DNA of 64,000 nt from assembly GCA_905221605.1 (NCBI GenBank), contig CAJNDS010000913.1:640836-704835 (forward strand). The letters run 5' to 3'. Source of the DNA: Symbiodinium natans (taxonomy: Eukaryota > Sar > Dinophyceae > Suessiales > Symbiodiniaceae). The notes below the pieces were generated by a model. It did no database searches, was not told the origin of the DNA, and saw nothing but the letters and a program-made list of their open reading frames with translations. Position 1 is the stretch's first letter, and every line of letters starts with the position of its first letter. Shown here in pieces: positions 50,341 through 63,986 of the stretch. Position numbers and translations under genes: made by a program.

Positions 50341-53300
50341 GAGAAGGCGCCCTGAGGGTTTTCAGGGTAGTCATCTTAAGCCCAGCAAGCATCTCCGCGT
50401 CACAGCGGGGGCAGCGGCATCAGCGGCAATCCGCTGTGTTCAGTACAGCTCCAGGCATCCCCATCAGCAATGAGTTGTCTCGAGTGCCTCCTGTGAGCTT
50501 CCTTGCACGGAAGCACGCGTCTTACTGCGTTGGCAGGCCACCAAGCAGCCACCAAGGATGTGGTTCAGCCTCGACCCGAAGGGCTGATTGCGAGTCCTTC
50601 AGACACCTCCCATCCTCATGCAAGGCACGACCTTGCCCTTGCCATTAGCGCCAAGGCCACATCAGCCACTTGCGCGATTCCGGTTTTTACGGAAGTCCCG
50701 AAAGTCTCTTTTCTTTGCGGCGCCTCAAAACTTCACAAGCCCTGCCCATCTGCAGCAATGAGCTGTTTCGAGTGCGTCAGGTGAGCTTCCTTACGTGGGC
50801 GAAGCCGTACACATGTAGAAGCGGAGGGGGCAACTCTGACAGACTGACGCAGCGTGCAGTCTGCGATGTCCCGTCCGAGTTTGCCTAGTCGCAGCCACGG
50901 GTGTTGCACTCCTTTGCACGACGCTAATCCCAGGTTCCCAATGCAGGCAACAAGGTCAGCAAGGTGCTCACATGAACGACACATGCGGACAGTGCACAGA
51001 ACTGCAGCCACAGTAGGTCATCTAGAGTTTCGCAGTCCCGGCCTGCAGAGCCGAGAGAGTAGCAGAATTAGACCCTTTCCTTCGTGAAGCGGATTCCGGC
51101 GCTATCTGTCCAAGACACTGCACCTCAGCTCTGACCCAAATGTTATGCGCCCGTGAGCTGCCAAAGAGACTGTGGGACGCAGTCGCGCTGCTGGTGTGCT
51201 TGTGTGCCACCGGACAAGCTCACTGGTGGGTTTTTGTGGGCGAATGCATCCCGCATATGGCTCTTTTGCAAGACGGAATTGGGATGCTGCCTGCACAACA
51301 AGTCGGGGCCATGACAATTGTACGGGATGCGCTCAGGCGTCATGGTACGTCCCATCTTCTACATCGCAAGCTGCCAGCTGGCAAATCGTTCCAAGCTGGA
51401 CCTCTGCGAAGTGTTGGGAAGCTGGCACGCCGGCGATCATCACTGCAGTCACTACAGTTCGCCCGCACGGGATAGACTTCCGGAGGCCCATCCCGTGGGC
51501 AAAGCGCGTTGGGAGTGGAGCAGGCTGCGTTTACAGGGACCACAGGGGTTGTGGATTGACATTGCCTGCACATGCCTTTGTCGTAAGATCGTAGTGTCAG
51601 GGTGATGGCACAACTGAACGGGACGCAGCTGCACGTCCCGCATTCGTTGCAGGCTGCCAGCCGGCAAATGGTACCATGCTCGGTTGTGTCGAAGTGTGAT
51701 CAATCTTGTGCGGTGGCGATCACCGCAGTCCGCTACGGCTCCTTCCTGCGCAGGATTGACTTGCGGAGGCTATCCCTTGGGCAAAACAGCGTACAGGTTG
51801 GAGATGGATCGATCCGGCAATGCCACTGCGAGATGGGCGCAGGTACAGGGTTCTGATCGCGGGCATGATGGCATGACCGTGCAGCTCACGTACAGCCCAG
51901 ACAACCATTGTTAGAGTGCGGGGCATGCCTTTGAAGATGGACTGACGCGAGATGGGTTTCAAAAAGACACAGCAAGCTATGCAGGCACCGTTCGCGCAGT
52001 GGTCTTCCTGAAGCGGGGTGGGTTGGCGGAAGGCAAAAAGAAAGGTGCAGAATATGCAAAATGTTGAAAGAAGGGCCGACTGATTCCGAACTGACAAAGC
52101 GTGCACAGCCGGCAGTTTTGCACAGCCTGGTCTGCACGATCAGAGACCACACATCCGCCTTGTGTCAGGTCACGGTCTGCAAGCAAGGCATCTGAAGTGC
52201 TGTCTGCAGCGGCCGCGCAGATGTAGGATATTGGCAACGGGATTTCGGCGAAGTTGTCCACGAAGTGCGTGGAAGCTGGCCCATCGACTATCCCCACATT
52301 TAGCCTGCAGAAAAGGCTTGTGGAGGCTGGGCCTCCGCGTCGCAGGCGATCACTGCCGTCTCTCAGAAACATCCGAATTCCGGAGGTTGTTTTTGCAAGG
52401 TTTGATGGATCGCCAAGGTCGCGCTTCGGGTCGCTTCGGCCACCCCAACTTAAGTGAGGTCCCGACACCTCCCAGTCACGCGGACCTTGGCCTTTTGCCA
52501 CCAGGCAAACTTCAGTTTAATGCACTTTGACCGAAAGGTCTTTCCTTCTTTGTAAAGTCAACTGCCTCAAGCCTTCCTACATGTCCTACATTGTCCCACA
52601 TGTGGGACCTTAAGAGCAGGACGTCTCCATGTCCAAGAGCTTGGCAGAGCACTTGCAGTCCCGTCACAGTGTTTTGGGTAGTCTCTAAGCACTCTAAGCT
52701 CCCCAAGAACACCAAGGCACGGGATGGAAAGTAAGGCGCTGTCTGCGGCTATGCAGAGTTCTCAGAATGAGCTGCAGGGGATGCTGCTTGCGTGGCACGT
52801 CCCGAATGCTACGTTGCAGGCTGACAGAGAAAACGCCGTTTCAAGCTGGATCTGCGCACAGTGCGAGAAGGGGGGGCCCACCGGCGATCACTGTAGTTTG
52901 GCGTTCTTGATGAGGCAAAGACCAGTGCCGTTGTTGTCACGTAGTGTCAGGGTGATGGCACCTGCACGGGATGCACGCTGCACGTCCCGCATTCGTTGCA
53001 GGCTGCCAGCCGGCAAATGGCACCATGCTCGGGTGTGTCGAAGTGCGGGGGAATCTGGCGCACCGGCCCCTGCAGCCCTTTTAGAGGCACGGGGAGCCTA
53101 ACCAAAGCTTGTAGCAGTCGGCACGGCCCATCCCCAGCACCATCGACAACGAACCTGGCTGGTGTGCAGGTTCGCTGCAGTCAACGGCAGCATGTGAGAG
53201 CGTAGGCCGCGTAGGCCTTCGGCATGCCGGCAGCACCAGTTGTGGCAAGCTGCTGCTGTGCGGCAGGCACTGACTGAAGAGGCTCGTGTTTCTTGGTTTC

Positions 53301-54070
53301 ACTTGCTCAGGTGACCTGAAACAACGTGCGGCTTCACCTGAAGATAGTCCGGCCACCGCTAAGAAGGTTGTGGCATCAGCTGGCCAACTGAGCGTCGAAA
53401 CCCGTAACGCATCCTAAAGGTCCCAAACCCTACTACAAGCCCTTGTTGATCCATTGTCTGGCCGACCTGCAGCTGATTGATGCGTGAGTCTCTGCACTTC
53501 CGCCACGGGTCTTGGACGAGGCCCCAGGCCCATGAGGGCCAAAACCAGCCTCCAAACGTTGCTTGCACACTGCCAGGTTTTTGCAGTAAGGGCATTGACG
53601 ACGTTAGGGCTCATCATCCCTAAACCTAGAACCACCCTAAGCCCCAAGATCAACCGCCACGTAGCGGCGGCGCCGGTGTATAGGGTCGGAGCATAAAGTC
53701 GGGCCTTCCACAGGCTTGGGACCCGGACGCCGATACTGCCATAGCTCTTGGCTTGCGGGTCCCGGCTGGGTTTCTAGGCTGTAGGGCTTGGGGTTTAGGG
53801 GTGATGTGCCTTAGGCTGCCCGGCCCCTACGCCAAACGTGGCGCATTCTCACTGCTGAGAAGCATGACAGCATCGAAAGAAGAGGCGCTAGGCACGTGGG
53901 TCTGTTTTTTGGCTCCCGTTGCCCGGCGGGCGTGAAACATGCAGAATGCAGCTGCTTCGGCATCACTTTGAGCAGATAGTCCGCGTGCCACTGCGAAGGC
54001 TCTGGCGTCAGCGAGCCGCATGACCTCTTCATCGCGCAAGCGTGCATGGCGCCGGCTTCTGCCGCCTTCC
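50341..54070. repeat. diverged array modules and unclassified sequence; no gene supported
   Basis: Degraded copies of the module with CAAGCTGCCAGCTGGCAAAT and CCGGCGATCA(T)CACTGCAGT lie at about 51340-51480, 51630-51790, 52790-52910 and 52960-53100. The stretch from about 53100 to 54070 has no repeat partner or gene I can see. Confidence 0.6.
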
Positions 54071-54600
54071 TTTGCCTGAGGAACATGCAACCTCGTGGAA
54101 AGAGCACGTCGCGTGCAGCTAAGATTCCGACTGCGCCACGCTCAGCTGTTCTTGCTGTGCGTTTTCCTGGGTGCCTTTCACCGCTCGGAGGCTCTTCGTG
54201 AGGAGATAGCACCAGTGGCAAACGCTTGCTCGTGTGAGTTTGTCGTGCTGTTGTGTGACAGTCCTACAACCACTCAAGTCGGAGGTTGTGCATGGTTGTG
54301 CATTCAGCATTGGCAGCGAAGACGTAGATGGTTCCTTTGCCTGAGGAACGTGCAACCTCGTGGAAAGAGTATGTCGCGTGCAGCTAAGATGCCGGCTGCA
54401 CCACGCTCAGCTGTTCTTGCCGTGCGTTTTCCTGGGTGCCTTTCACCGCTCGGAGGCTCTGCGTGAGGAGATAGCACCAGTGGCAAACGCTTGCTCTTGT
54501 GAGTTTGTCGTGCTGTTGTGTGACAGTCCTGCAACCACTCAAGTCGGAGGTTGTGCATGGTGGTGCATTCAGCATTTGCAGCGAAGACGTAGATGGCACC
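54071..54600 (+). repeat. 265-bp tandem duplication
   Basis: Units 54071-54335 and 54336-54600 both begin TTTGCCTGAGGAAC and contain GTTTTCCTGGGTGCCTTTCA. Differences are few. Confidence 0.92.
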
Positions 54601-55029
54601 AGGATGTTCCGTTCCCAGCCTTCGCCGGTTTCGCTTGCCGTTCCTATGGCCGGGGCATGCGCAGTGTGCGTTGACATCGTGCGTGTGCGCGTGGCAATCG
54701 AGTTTCGCCGCTGGGGTGTCCGCAGGACGTTTCCCAACGCCACCTGCCGCAGACCACAGATCACTCATGTGAATCTGCCGGAGGCCTTGTGCTCTGGCTT
54801 GTATGCAGATGACTTGTAGCATCGGCAGCACCTTTCCTGCGGACACCCGCACGTGGCAGTCTGAAAGGTGTGCGTGTCCCCGGGGTTGCAGGGCGCCTCT
54901 GGCAGCCCCGCCAGGTGTGAGCTTGGCGAGCGTCTGCGGAAGGGCAGCGAGGGTTCAGAGGGTCTCTGTGATGTCCATGCTAAAGAGTGAAAGCTGGGTG
55001 GTTTTTGTGATGACGTGACCGTGCAACTC
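54601..55029. other. no gene recognised
   Basis: Short unassigned stretch between the tandem duplication and array 2. GTGATGTCCATGCT near 54968 already belongs to the array 2 module set. Confidence 0.45.
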
Positions 55030-57920
55030 GAGTTATGCCTTTGAAGATGGACAGGCAAAGGGTCCCGAAATCTGCACCGTTTTCATGACTGCATGACTGC
55101 ACAGTTGAATGTCTACAGCGCATGCAACCCCTAGCACTGTGCGGAGCATGCCTTTGAAGATGGACTGCCCGAGACGGGCGATCTCAAAAGATTTCAGCAA
55201 CAGCCTGTTTTGTATCCAGTCAGCGACTTGTCCCACCACCGGCGCACATCTTCATGGCTCGTGACTTCGCAGCTCTTCGTTGGGGGAAGCGGCACGTGTG
55301 TGGACACGGAGAGGTGGAGCGACACCTCATTTTCAAGATGGACGCAGGGTGCCATGCGCAATGCGCTGTCGCATGTTGGCATGCCGCACAGTCGTCAATG
55401 CAGGCAGCTGCTACGCGCCAGGAGAACTTGCAGCACATGCTTTAGGAGCTCGACTACCATGTCGCGACATCCCGTAATCACACTTCGCGCAATCTCCAGA
55501 CGCGTGGGGCCTTGTTCTTTTTGCTGTCATGCTTGCTCAGTCGCCAGCCACAGAAGGCAGTGGATGCTCATGGAATTGCGCGGGTTTTTCGGGTGACACA
55601 TCGTGCGTCCGCAAATGCAGACGTGACCAACGCCGGGGGGTTTTCTCCGTGATGTCCATGCTGAAGAATGAAAGCTGGGTGAGTTTCGTGATGTCGTGAC
55701 TGTGCAACGCGAGTTCTACAGCCACTAGCAGTGTGCGGAGCATGCCTTTTGAAGAAGGGCTCTCCTGAGATGGGCGATCGAGCTTGTTCTCCACGCAGCT
55801 GATACCTTCCGTCGCCACCAGCCACAGCAAAAAGTCGATTCCGATGGGCTTGCGGGGCTTGATCGGGCGAAGCAGTGTGCAGCCACAAATGTGGAGATGA
55901 AGCAGCACCTGTTTTGCTGCAAGTTTTGCAAGTTGGGCACACTGGGCATGACCACAGGACTCGTAGGAACCGTTTGTGCTGAACGAACAGCCAGATGCGG
56001 CATGTGTGGAACATGCTTGTCGAGATGGACAGCAGAACGAACCTGGGCTTTTGTACGTGTCGCTGCCAGGGCAAGTGCCATCCCTCGCCATGAAGATCAA
56101 AATGACCTAGCCTCTGAGCTCCGAGTCCTTGAGTGGACCACAAAAGGAGATCCCGCAGTTACCAGGCAAAAGAAGCATACATCCAGTCTGACTACTGAGT
56201 TCCCATGTCCACAAATGAATCGCGCCACCTGCGTAGGTTTCCTGAATGATCATGATTGTGTTGATTGCGCAGCTGAATGTCTAGAGTGCAGGCAGCCACT
56301 AGCAGTGTGCAGCGCATGCCTTTTCGGATTGACCCGAGATGGGCGATCCTACTCGAGTCCGGCAACACGTTCTGAGCCTGTTCTCTGCACAGCTGCTGGT
56401 GCCTTCCCTTGCCCATTTGCAGTCCCGCTTAACGGTCGATCCTGATGTGCGCGGCTTGTTGGGTGAAGCAGCTTGCGTCCACAAAAGCAGACATGCCGCA
56501 ACACTTGTGGTGCAAGGCGTGCGCAGGGTCCGGTCTCTGAATGCCGAATACTCGTGTCGACACATGGTTCCCGAAATCTGCACCGTTTTCATGACTGCAT
56601 GACTGCACAATTGAATGTCTACAGCGCATGCAACCCCTAGCACTGTGCGGAGCATGCCTTTGAAGATAGACTGCCCGAGACAGGCGATCTCAAAAGATTT
56701 CAGCAACAGCCTGTTTTTGTATGCAGTCAGCGACTTGTCCCACCACCGGCGCACATCTTCATGGCTCGTGAATTCGCAGCTCTTCGTTGGGGGAAGCGGC
56801 ACGTGTGTGGACACGGAGAGGTGGAGCGACACCTCATTTTCAAGATGGACACAGGGTGCCATGCGCAATGCGCGGTCGCATGTTGGCATGCCGCACAGTC
56901 GTCAATGCAGGCAGCTGCTACGTGCCAGGAGAATTTGCAGCACATGCTTGAGGGGCTCGACTACCATGTCGCGACATCCCGTAATCACACTTCGCGCAAT
57001 CTCCAGACGCGTGGGGCCTTGTTCTTTTTGCTGTCATGCTTGCTCAGTCGCCAGCCACAGAAGGCAGTGGATGCTCATGGAATTGCGCGGGTTTTTCGGG
57101 TGACACATCGTGCGTCCGCAAATGCAGACGTGACCAACGCCGCGGCGCTTTCTCCATGATGTCCATGCTGAAGAATGAAAGCTGGGTGGGTTTTGTGATG
57201 TCGTGACCGTGCAGCGCGAGTTCTGCAGTCACTAGCAGTGTGTAGAGCGTGCCTTTGAAGATAGACGAATTGACCCGAGATGGGCGATACAAAGAGTTTC
57301 GAGCCTGTTCTCTGCACAGCTGGCGCCTTCCTTCTCCCATTTACAGCCCCGCAAACGGTCGATTCTGATGAGTGTGCGCGGCTTGTTGGGTGAAGCAGCT
57401 TGCGTCCACAAAAGCAGACATGCCGCAACACTTGTGGTGCAAGGCGTGCGCAGGGTCCGGTCTCTGAATACCGAATGCTCGTGTCGACACATGGGTCACG
57501 AAATCTGCACCGTTTTCATGACTGCATGACTGCACAGTTGAATTTCTACGGCGCGCATAACCACTAGCAGTGTGCGGAGCATGCCTTTGAAGATAGACTG
57601 ACCCGCGATGGCCGATGCTAAGCATATCGAGCAACTCATGCTTAGCCTGTTCTCTTCGCAGCTGGCGCCTTCCCTCGCCCATTTACAGCCCCGAAAACGG
57701 TCAATTCTCATGAGTGTGCGCGGCTTGTTGGGTGAAGCAGCTTGCGTCCACAAAAGCAGACATGCCGCAACACTTGTGGTGCAAGGCGTGCGCATGGTCC
57801 GGTCTCTGAATACCGAATACTCGTGTCGACACATGGGTCACGAAATCTGCACCGTTTTCATGACTGCATGACTGCACAATTGAGTTTCTACAGCGCATGC
57901 AACCCCTAGCACTGTGCGGA

Positions 57921-58851
57921 GCATGCCTTTGAAGATAGACTGCCCGAGACAGGCGATCTCAAAAGATTTTAGCAACAGCCTGTTTTGTATGCAGTCAGCG
58001 ACTTGTCCCACCACCGGCGCACATCTTCATGTGAATTCGCAGCTCTTCGTTGGGGGAAGCGGCACGTGTGTGGACACGGAGAGGTGGAGCGACACCTCAT
58101 TCTCAAGATGGACGCAGGGTGCCATGCGCAATGCGCGGTCGCATGTTGGCATGCCGCACAGTCGTCAATGCAGGCAGCTGCTACGCGCCAGGAGAATTTG
58201 CAGCACATGCCTTAGGAGCTCGACTACCATGTCGCGACATCCCGTAATCACACTTCGCGCAATGTCCAGACGCGTGGGGCCTGTTCTCTTTGCCGCTCAT
58301 GCTTTGCCTCGCCACCGACCACAGTAGGCAGTCGATGCTCATGGGTTTGCACGGGTTTTTCGGGTGACGCATGTCGCGTCCGCAAATGCAGACGTGGCCT
58401 GCCGCCGGGCTTTCTCCGTGATGTCCATGCTGAGGAATGAAAAGCTGGGTGGGTTTTGTGATGACGTGACTGTGCAACGCGAGTTCTAGAGCCACTAGCA
58501 GTGTGCGGAGCATGCCTTTGAAGATAGACTGACCCGCCATGGCCGATGCTAAGCATATCCAGCAACTCATGCTTAGCCTGTTCTCTTCGCAGCTGGCGCC
58601 TTCCCTCGCCCATTTACAGCCCCGCAAACGGTCGATTCTGATGAGTGTGCGCGGCTTGTTGGGTGAAGCAGCTTGCGTCCACAAAAGCAGACATGCCGCA
58701 ACACTTGTGGTGCAAGGCGTGCGCATGGTCCGGTCTCTGAATACCGAATGCTCGTGTCGACACATGGGTCACGAAATCTGCACCGTTTTCATGATAGCAT
58801 GACTGCACAATTGAGTTTCTACAGCGCGTGCAACCCCTAGCACTGTGCGGA
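57921..58851 (+). repeat. 931-bp higher-order unit, copy 1
   Basis: Monomers 57921-58509 (589 bp) and 58510-58851 (342 bp). Confidence 0.92.
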
Positions 58852-59782
58852 GCATGCCTTTGAAGATAGACTGCCCGAGACGGGCGATCTCAAAAGATTT
58901 CAGCAACAGCCTGTTTTGTATGCAGTCAGCGACTTGTCCCACCACCGGCGCACATCTTCATGTGAATTCGCAGCTCTTCGTTGGGGGAAGCGGCACGTGT
59001 GTGGACACGCAGAGGTGGAGCGGCACCTCATTCTCAAGATGGACGCAGGGTGCCATGCGCAATGCGCGGTCGCATGTTGGCATGCCGCACAGTCGTCAAT
59101 GCAGGCAGCTGCTACGCGCCAGGAGAATTTGCAGCACATGCCTTAGGAGCTCGACTACCATGTCGCGACATCCCGTAATCACACTTCGCGCAATGTCCAG
59201 ACGCGTGGGGCCTGTTCTCTTTGCCGCTCATGCTTTGCCTCGCCACCGACCACAGTAGGCAGTCGATGCTCATGGGTTTGCACGGGTTTTTCGGGTGACG
59301 CATGTCGCGTCCGCAAATGCAGACGTGGCCTGCCGCCGGGCTTTCTCCGTGATGTCCATGCTGAGGAATGAAAAGCTGGGTGGGTTTTGTGATGACGTGA
59401 CTGTGCAACGCGAGTTCTAGAGCCACTAGCAGTGTGCGGAGCATGCCTTTGAAGATAGACTGACCCGCCATGGCCGATGCTAAGCATATCCAGCAACTCA
59501 TGCTTAGCCTGTTCTCTTCGCAGCTGGCGCCTTCCCTCGCCCATTTACAGCCCCGCAAACGGTCGATTCTGATGAGTGTGCGCGGCTTGTTGGGTGAAGT
59601 AGCTTGCGTCCACAAAAGCAGACATGCCGCAACACTTGTGGTGCAAGGCGTGCGCATGGTCCGGTCTCTGAATACCGAATGCTCGTGTCGACACATGGGT
59701 CACGAAATCTGCACCGTTTTCATGATAGCATGACTGCACAATTGAGTTTCTACAGCGCATGCAACCCCTAGCACTGTGCGGA
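58852..59782 (+). repeat. 931-bp higher-order unit, copy 2
   Basis: Monomers 58852-59440 and 59441-59782. Nearly identical to copy 1, so a recent duplication. Confidence 0.92.
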
Positions 59783-61610
59783 GCATGCCTTTGAAGATAG
59801 ACTGCCCGAGACGGGCGATCTCAAAAGATTTCAGCAACAGCCTGTTTTGTATGCAGTCAGCGACTTGTCCCACCACCGGCGCACATCTTCATGGCTCGTG
59901 AATTCGCAGCTCTTCGTTGGGGGAAGCGGCAAGTGTGTGGACACGCAGAGGTGGAGCGGCACCTCATTCTCAAGATGGACGCAGGGTGCCATGCGCAATG
60001 CGCGGTCGCATGTTGGCATGCCGCACAGTCGTCAATGCAGGCAGCTGCTACGTGCCAGGAGAATTTGCAGCACATGCTTTAGGAGCTCGACTACCATGTC
60101 GCGACATCCCGTAATCACACTTCGCGCAATCTCCAGACGCGTGGGGCCTTGTTCTTTTTGCTGTCATGCTTGCTCAGTCGCCAGCCACAGAAGGCAGTGG
60201 ATGCTCATGGAATTGCGCGGGTTTTTCGGGTGACGCATCGTGCGTCCGCAAATGCAGATGTGACCAACGCCGCGGGGGTTTTCTCCGTGATGTCCATGCT
60301 GAAGAATGATGATGAGCTGGGTGAGTTTCGTGATGTCGTGACTGCGCAACGCGAGTTCTACAGCCACTAGCAGTGTGCGGAGCATGCCTTTTGAAGAAGG
60401 GCTCTCCTGAGATGGGCGATCGAGCTTGTTCTCCGCGCAGCTGATGCCTTCTGTCGCCACCAGCCACAGCAAAAAGTCGATTCCGATGAGCTTGCGGGGC
60501 TTGATCTGGCGAAGCAGTGTGCAGCCACAAATGTGGAGATGAAGCAGCACCTGTTTTGCAAGTTTTGCAAGTTGGGCACACTGGGCATGACCACAGGACT
60601 CGTAGGAACCGTTTGTGCTGAACGAACAGCCAGATGCGGCATGTGTGGAACATGCTTGTCGAGATGGACAGCAGAACGAACCTGGGCTTTTGTACGTGTC
60701 GCTGCCAGGGCAAGTGCCATCCCTCGCCATGAAGATCAAAATGACCTAGCCTCTGAGCTCCGAGTCCTTGAGTGGACCACAAAAGGAGATCCCGCAGTTA
60801 CCAGGCAAAAGAAGCATACATCCAGTCTGACTACTGAGTTCCCATGTCCACAAATGAATCGCGCCACCTGCGTAGGTTTCCTGAATGATCATGATTGTGT
60901 TGATTGCGCAGCTGAATGTCTAGAGTGCAGGCAGCCACTAGCAGTGTGCAGCGCATGCCTTTTCGGATTGACCCGAGATGGGCGATCCTACTCGAGTCCG
61001 GCAACACGTTCTGAGCCTGTTCTCTGCACAGCTGCCGGTGCCTTCCCTCGCCCATTTGCAGTCCCGCTTAACGGTCGATTCTGATGTGCGCGGCTTGTTG
61101 GGTGAAGCAGCTTGCGTCCACAAAAGCAGACATGCCGCAACACTTGTGGTGCAAGGCGTGCGCAGGGTCCGGTCTCTGAATGCCGAATGCTCGTGTCGAC
61201 ACATGGTTCCCGAAATCTGCACCGTTTTCATGACTGCATGACTGCACAATTGAATTTCTACAGCACATGCAACCACTAGCACTGTGCGGTGAATGCCTTT
61301 GAAGATAGACTGACCCGCGATGGCCGATGCTAAGCATATCCAGCAACTCATGCTTAGCCTGTCGCACCACCCACAGCCCCGCAAACGGTCGATTTTGAGG
61401 AGTTTGCGCGGCTTGTTCGGGTGAAGCAGCTTGCGTCCACAAAAGCAGACATGCCGCGACACTTGCCTTGCAAGGCAGGCGCAGGGTCCTGTCTCTGAAT
61501 GCCGAATTCACACGTCGAGACATGGCTCACGACATCTGCGCAGTCTTCATGATGGCATGACTGCACAGCTGAATTTCCACAAGTCAAGTAGCCACTAGTT
61601 TTGTGCGGGA

Positions 61611-62562
61611 CATGCCTTTGAAGATGGACCACGGGTAGCCAGCCACGGACGCCGCCAACCACCAGCGTCGCCCAACCCGGCCGGAGATTTTTGCAGTAAG
61701 CCTGTTCGCTGTGCAGACAGCGGCTCGTCTCGCGATCACAGGACGTGTTCATGTCTCGTAAGCTCGTGTTTGGATGTGGAGAGGTGGAGCAACACCTCAG
61801 TTTCCAGACGGACACGGGGTTGCGCTTGCATCACCCGGTCGCATGTCGGAATGCCGCACACCGGTCAATGTAGGAAGTGGCTACGCGCTGGCAAAATTTG
61901 CCGCACATGCCCGCGAAAATCGAGATCGACTGCAATCCTGCAATATCCCGTGCGCCATCGGACGTTTGTGGCCCTGTTCTCTTCGCAGCTGGTGCCTTCC
62001 CTCGCCACCCGCAACCATGCAAACTCGCCACTGCCTGCAGATCGAGCCCGGAGATCCTTTGAGGCTCCATCACACATGGGGGTCAGTCGGGGCATCTGCG
62101 CGTGACCCGTACCGGAAAGGTGGCAACGAGGGTTCTGTCTTTGCCCAGGCTTAACAACGAAGGCTGGGTGTCGTGATGACATGACCGTGCAACGCGAGTT
62201 CTACAGCCACTAGCAGTGTGAGGAGCATGCCTGTGAAGATGGACTGGCCCCAGATGGGCGACACAAATCCGGCAAGTCATGCTGAGCCCGTTCTCTGTGC
62301 AGGTGCCGCCTTCCCTCGCCACCCGCAGCCCCGCAAACGGTGGATTCTGATGAGTTTGCGTGGCTTGTTCGGGTGAAGCAGCTTGCGCCCGCAAAAGTAG
62401 ACATGCCGCGACACTTGCGGTGCAAGGCAGGCGCAGGGTCCTGTCTCTGAATGCCGAATTCACACGTCGACACATGGCTCACGACATCTGCGCAGTCTTC
62501 ATGATGGCATGACTGCACAGCTGAATTTCCACAAGTCAAGTAGCCACTAGTTTTGTGCGGGA
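61611..62562 (+). repeat. 952-bp higher-order unit, copy 1
   Basis: Begins at CATGCCTTTGAAGATGGACC. Nearly identical to the following unit. This is a different variant from the 931-bp unit. Confidence 0.92.
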
Positions 62563-63514
62563 CATGCCTTTGAAGATGGACCACGGGTAGCCAGCCACGG
62601 ACGCCGCCAACCACCAGCGTCGCCCAACCCGGCCGGAGATTTTTGCAGTAAGCCTGTTCGCTGTGCAGACAGCGGCTCGTCTCGCGATCACAGGACGTGT
62701 TCATGTCTCGTAAGTTCGTGTTTGGATGTGGAGAGGTGGAGCAACACCTCAGTTTCCAGACGGACACGGGGTTCCGCTTGCATCACCCGGTCGCATGTCG
62801 GAATGCCGCACACCGGTCAATGTAGGAAGTGGCTACGCGCTGGCAAAATTTGCCGCACATGCCCGCGAAAATCGAGATCGACTGCAATCCTGCAATATCC
62901 CGTGCGCCATCGGACGTTTGTGGCCCTGTTCTCTTCGCAGCTGGTGCCTTCCCTCGCCACCCGCAACCATGCAAACTCGCCACTGCCTGCAGATCGAGCC
63001 CGGAGATCCTTTGAGGCTCCATCACACATGGGGGTCAGTCGGGGCATCTGCGCGTGACCCGTACCGGAAAGGTGGCAACGAGGGTTCTGTCTTTTCCCAG
63101 GCTTAACAACGAAGGCTGGGTGTCGTGATGACATGACCGTGCAACGCGAGTTCTACAGCCACTAGCAGTGTGAGGAGCATGCCTGTGAAGATGGACTGGC
63201 CCCAGATGGGCGACACAAATCCGGCAAGTCATGCTGAGCCCGTTCTCTGTGCAGGTGCCGCCTTCCCTCGCCACCCGCAGCCCCGCAAACGGTGGATTCT
63301 GATGAGTTTGCGTGGCTTGTTCGGGTGAAGCAGCTTGTGCCCGCAAAAGTAGACATGCCGCGACACTTGCGGTGCAAGGCAGGCGCAGGGTCCTGTCTCT
63401 GAATGCCGAATTCACACGTCGACACATGGCTCACGACATCTGCGCAGTCTTCATGACGGCATGACTGCACAGCTGAATTTCCACAAGTCAAGTAGGCACT
63501 AGTTTTGTGCGGGA
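62563..63514 (+). repeat. 952-bp higher-order unit, copy 2
   Basis: Offset of exactly 952 bp from copy 1. A third copy starts at 63515 and is cut off after about 30 bp. Confidence 0.92.
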
Positions 63515-63545
63515 CATGCCTTTGAAGATGGACCAAGGGTAGCCA

Positions 63546-63914
63546 GCCACGGACGCTGCCAATCACCAGTGCTGCTCACACAGAGCCACGGGCCATCGCC
63601 AGCAGCATTGACAACGAACCTGGTGCGTGCGCAGATTCGCTGCAGTCCGAGTAGCATGCGTGTGAGAACATCGGCCTTCGGCAACTCCTTTCCTGCATGT
63701 CGGCACGTGGCGGTCGGAGAGCTGCGCATGCGGACTGCAGCCCTGCGGGGTGTGCGCGGTGTGAGAAGCGCGAGAAGCCGAAGCAGCGCACGAAAGCATT
63801 GCGGCTTTGCTCGGCAACGGTTAGATTTGCTAGTCTGGAAACCGCTGTGCAGGCGGTGGTTGCGATGTCGGGTCATCGGTCCAGGGTCGGCTTGTCGCCT
63901 CAATAAAGCAGCTC
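63546..63914. other. no gene recognised
   Basis: Partly similar to 53100-53230 (GCAGCA(T/C)...GACAACGAACCTGG...TTCGCTGCAGTC), a diverged dispersed module. No gene seen. Confidence 0.5.
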
Positions 63915-63986
63915 CCCTTGAGCCCTTGAGCCCTTGAGCCCTTGAGCCCTTGAGCCCTTGAGCCCTTGAGCCCTTGAGCCCTTGAG
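63915..63986. repeat. (CCCTTGAG)9 octanucleotide tandem repeat
   Basis: Nine perfect 8-bp units. Confidence 0.98.

Larger units (their letters stand above)
55030..63545 (+). repeat. satellite array 2, dimeric higher-order repeat
   Basis: About twenty monomers in one orientation are marked by (G)CATGCCTTTGAAGAT(A/G)GAC. Spacing alternates short (about 320-343) and long (about 571-615). The most regular part is 57921-59783. Frames within it repeat with the DNA, show no domain, and differ between copies by frame-breaking changes. Confidence 0.92.

Noticed and set aside
54990-63530. Cys/His-rich frames repeated in array 2 that look like zinc-binding proteins
   Set aside because: Copies disagree by frame-breaking indels, and equally long frames exist on both strands. 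Cys and His content follows the GC-rich TGC/CAC composition.
30473-63545. CRISPR-like array
   Set aside because: Repeats are hundreds of bases long with related rather than unique spacers. No Cas gene is present and the context is a eukaryotic satellite.
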